Assembly (NCBI GenBank): GCA_958427355.1
Contig: CAUACA010000001.1
Span: forward strand, 124,001-188,000
Source of the DNA: an uncultured Collinsella sp.
Lineage (GTDB): Bacteria > Actinomycetota > Coriobacteriia > Coriobacteriales > Coriobacteriaceae
Length of the DNA: 64,000 nucleotides
Reading direction: 5' to 3'
Of the stretch, positions 61,958 to 64,000 are shown in pieces. A program made the translations under genes and the position numbers. Numbering within the stretch: the first letter of the stretch is position 1; each line of letters begins with the position of its first letter. The notes below the pieces were generated by a model. The model made no database searches, had not been told where the DNA came from, and saw only the letters and a program-made list of their open reading frames with translations.

Positions 61958-62539
61958 ATGGAGCTCACGGACCGCTCTGGTTACTTTGCGGGCCCCGGTA
62001 TGCTCGGCGGCTCCTTTGGCGATGCCTCGCGCGCAAGCGACGAGGCCGCCGAGGGCGTCGCCGACCCCTGCCTGGGCCATACGCCCGACCAGGTGGTCTT
62101 CTATGAGCTCACGCGTAAGTTTGTGGAGACCGAGGAAGACGTTCCCCAGGAGGCCTGCGACGTGCTGTACTACACGCTCGCCGTGGGCCACCACACCGGC
62201 GTGCTCGATTGCTTTGAGCCGCGCCTGTCGGTGCCGGTGGATGTCTTCTATTCGCTCGTCGACGCGCTGCCGGAGGGGGAGGCCAAGACCAAGTTCGAGG
62301 CCATCCGCTCCTTTGGCGAGTGCCAGCTTGACAAGGCGGCGGTGCCGTCGCTGCTCGAGGCCTGCGACACGCTGCTCGACGAGCGCGGTTTTCGCGGTTC
62401 TGCCAAGGCCGGCATCTCGGTGTTCGACGACGACTTTGGCCTGCATGCCCAGCAGGTCGCGTTCTTAATGAAGTTTCGCGATCTGGTGGAGCGCGTGCGC
62501 GATGTGTCGGGCGTGTATCTGACGGGGAGGTTACAGTAA
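61958..62539 (+). CDS. hycH: Formate hydrogenlyase maturation protein HycH/HyfJ family
   Basis: 193 residues, longer than E. coli HycH (about 136). Conserved HycH-like stretch VVFYELTRKFVETEEDVPQEACDVLYYTLAVGHHTGVLDCF. It is thought to help large-subunit processing, mechanism unknown. Starts directly after the hyfI stop. Confidence 0.8.
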   Translation: MELTDRSGYFAGPGMLGGSFGDASRASDEAAEGVADPCLGHTPDQVVFYELTRKFVETEEDVPQEACDVLYYTLAVGHHTGVLDCFEPRLSVPVDVFYSLVDALPEGEAKTKFEAIRSFGECQLDKAAVPSLLEACDTLLDERGFRGSAKAGISVFDDDFGLHAQQVAFLMKFRDLVERVRDVSGVYLTGRLQ

Positions 62540-63039
62540 TGGGTCGCGTTGTGGATGGCCGCGTGAACGGTGCTCCCTTTGCCGGTATTGTTCTCACGGC
62601 GGGAAGCGTGCTGCGCGCCGACGATGCCGCCGGCCCCGTGCTCTCCAAAAAGATGGAGGACGCACCCATCGCCGGTTGGTACACCATCGACGGCGGTCAG
62701 ACGCCCGAGGATGACATCATCGAGGTCAAGCGCGAGCGTCCGCCGCGTCTGGTCTTGGTCGATGCCGCCGACATGGTGCTGCCCGTCGGGTCCATCCGCT
62801 TGCTCGACAAGCGCGATGTGGCCCGCAAGTCGATGTTCACCACGCATTCGCTTCCCTTGTCGATTCTGATCGAGGAAATCGAGCAATCGTGCGAAGATAT
62901 CGTCTTCATAGGGATTCAGCCGGGCGACACGGAGTTCTACAACCCCATGTCCCCGGAGGTCTTTGAGGCCGTTGACGCCGTGTACGACGCCGTGGCCGCC
63001 AACGACTTTTCCCACTTTGTCCGCTTGGGGCAAGAGTAA
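62539..63039 (+). CDS. hycI: Hydrogenase maturation endopeptidase HycI
   Basis: 166 residues. Removes the C-terminal tail of HyfG after Ni is in place. Family core VLTAGSVLRADDAAGP (Ni-sensing Asp pair), LVLVDAADM, and HSLPLSILIEEI. The usual N-terminal GVGN is here TAGS, acceptable in group 4 HycI. ATG overlaps the hycH stop by one base. Confidence 0.88.
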   Translation: MGRVVDGRVNGAPFAGIVLTAGSVLRADDAAGPVLSKKMEDAPIAGWYTIDGGQTPEDDIIEVKRERPPRLVLVDAADMVLPVGSIRLLDKRDVARKSMFTTHSLPLSILIEEIEQSCEDIVFIGIQPGDTEFYNPMSPEVFEAVDAVYDAVAANDFSHFVRLGQE

Positions 63040-63081
63040 TAGGAGCGCTTGTCCCTGCTGATTAGGAAAGAAGTGATTGAC

Positions 63082-63921
63082 ATGGCAGATTCCAAGGTGG
63101 AGTACCCCGCTCCCGATTGCCTGGCGCCCGCCGCGATCGAGGCCAAGACCGAGGTCGCCGGCGTGACCAAGGCCAACCTGCCGGTCGCAAAGGCCTTTCT
63201 GTTGGCAATGTTCGCCGGTGCGTTTATTGCCTTCGGCGGCCTGTTCTTTACCGTGTTCTTGAGCGATAGCACGCTGGGCTGGGGCGCTCAGCGCGTCGTG
63301 GGCGGCCTGTGCTTTTGCCTGGGCCTGGTGCTGGTGCTGGTGTGCGGCGCCGAGCTGTTTACCGGCAATTCGCTTATGGTCTGCGCGCTCAAGAGCAAAA
63401 AGATCACCCTTGTCCAGATGCTCAAGGCCTGGGTTGTCGTGTGGGTCGGCAATTTTGTCGGTGCCCTGTTCATCGTCTTTTTGGTGTACATGGCCGGCAT
63501 CTATAAGCTCAACGGCGAGGCGGTCGCCAATTCCATGGTGAGCGTCGCCGCCGGCAAGGTGACGATCGACTGGGTGACGATCTTCTTCCGCGGCATCCTG
63601 TGCAACATCTTTGTGTGCCTGGCCGTGTGGATCGGTACCGCCGGCAAGACCGTGGTCGATAAGGTTGTGGGCATTCTGCTGCCCATCGCCGCCTTTGTGG
63701 CCTGTGGTTTTGAGCACTGCGTCGCCAACATGTACTTTTTGCCCATGGGCGCCGTGATGCATGCATGCGGCTACGGTGCCGACGTCGCCGGCGCCGATGC
63801 ACTCAACGCTGCGGGCATTGCGTTTAACCTGTCCGCCGCTACGCTGGGCAACATCGTGGGCGGCGCGGTTCTGGTCGCGCTCGGCTACTGGTTTATCTAC
63901 GCCAAGAAGTCCGAGGCGTAA
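63082..63921 (+). CDS. focA: Formate/nitrite transporter (FocA family)
   Basis: 279 residues, six hydrophobic helices of the FNT fold: AMFAGAFIAFGG, GAELFTGNSL (Omega-loop region), VVWVGNFVGALF, and the C-terminal GFEHCVANMYFLPMG with the conserved central His. Probably a formate channel feeding FdhF or exporting formate; nitrite is unlikely in this setting. ATG 63082 after GGAAAGAAGTG. Last gene of the operon. Confidence 0.9.
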   Translation: MADSKVEYPAPDCLAPAAIEAKTEVAGVTKANLPVAKAFLLAMFAGAFIAFGGLFFTVFLSDSTLGWGAQRVVGGLCFCLGLVLVLVCGAELFTGNSLMVCALKSKKITLVQMLKAWVVVWVGNFVGALFIVFLVYMAGIYKLNGEAVANSMVSVAAGKVTIDWVTIFFRGILCNIFVCLAVWIGTAGKTVVDKVVGILLPIAAFVACGFEHCVANMYFLPMGAVMHACGYGADVAGADALNAAGIAFNLSAATLGNIVGGAVLVALGYWFIYAKKSEA

Positions 63922-63943
63922 GGTACCGTCTGTTTGATGTTGG

Positions 63944-63979
63944 GCCTCCCGCGGGGCGTTGCCGTGCGGGAGGCTTTTT
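63944..63979 (+). terminator. Terminator of the formate hydrogenlyase operon
   Basis: 9-bp perfect stem GCCTCCCGC/GCGGGAGGC, 13-base loop, T5. Confidence 0.9.
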
Positions 63980-64000
63980 GGGTCTGGGGCTCGTTGCCGG

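Noticed and set aside
48506..63039. NADH dehydrogenase (complex I)
   Set aside because: NuoE, F, G, A and J are missing while RICGIC and DPCYSC nickel ligands, fdhF and hycI are present, which identifies a group 4 hydrogenase.

Overview
The window looks like a chromosome segment of a gut-type anaerobic actinobacterium of the Coriobacteriia, most likely Collinsella or a close relative. This is inferred from the high-GC coding pattern, the gene content (two double-cubane/2-hydroxyacyl-CoA dehydratase-like reductases, selenocysteine formate dehydrogenase, a Hyf-type formate hydrogenlyase) and the four-S1-domain rpsA. No 16S rRNA gene is present, so the assignment is not proven.

Layout. 1-6.9 kb: small membrane protein, yaaA, M18 aminopeptidase, polA, HAD phosphatase. 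7-10.6 kb: arginine genes argG and argH, preceded by a candidate Arg-rich leader peptide and attenuator. 11-18 kb: ndk, rpiB, cysteine desulfidase-like gene, HAD gene, rpsA, RNase P RNA, yigZ and a redox-type small protein. 18-24.8 kb: MetY-type sulfhydrylase, MFS exporter, xpt, release-factor-like protein, lipid kinase, CLC transporter. 25-30.4 kb: molybdenum block (moeA, mog, modABC). 30.4-38.9 kb: two double-cubane-type reductases flanking a five-gene family-5 oligopeptide/nickel-type ABC importer. 38.9-44.1 kb: activase, glycosyltransferase, selD (itself a selenoprotein), yedF, DUF3343 and a cysteine desulfurase-like enzyme. 44-48 kb: branched-chain amino acid carrier, tRNA-Pro, tRNA-Gly, an AbiEi-like/nuclease protein and a RelB/PIN-type toxin-antitoxin pair. 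48.1-64 kb: a complete formate hydrogenlyase locus (HydN-like protein, selenocysteine FdhF, hyfA-I-like genes, hycH, hycI, focA-like channel).

The parts fit one physiology. Molybdate uptake and molybdopterin genes supply the Mo cofactor, selD and its neighbours supply selenophosphate, and both are needed by the UGA-containing formate dehydrogenase. That enzyme passes electrons to a membrane-bound group 4 [NiFe] hydrogenase with its own protease (HycI), and FocA moves formate. The double-cubane reductases and their ATP-dependent activase add a second low-potential electron module, physically joined to selD.

The most interesting non-coding signals are: a five-copy covarying palindrome family (67-69 bp); three related long hairpins (about 90-100 bp); an Arg-codon leader ORF before argG; a leader ORF plus Shine-Dalgarno-sequestering helix before the first double-cubane gene; and a repeated 20-bp palindrome upstream of the formate hydrogenlyase operon. 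I saw no CRISPR array, insertion sequence, prophage or rRNA gene.
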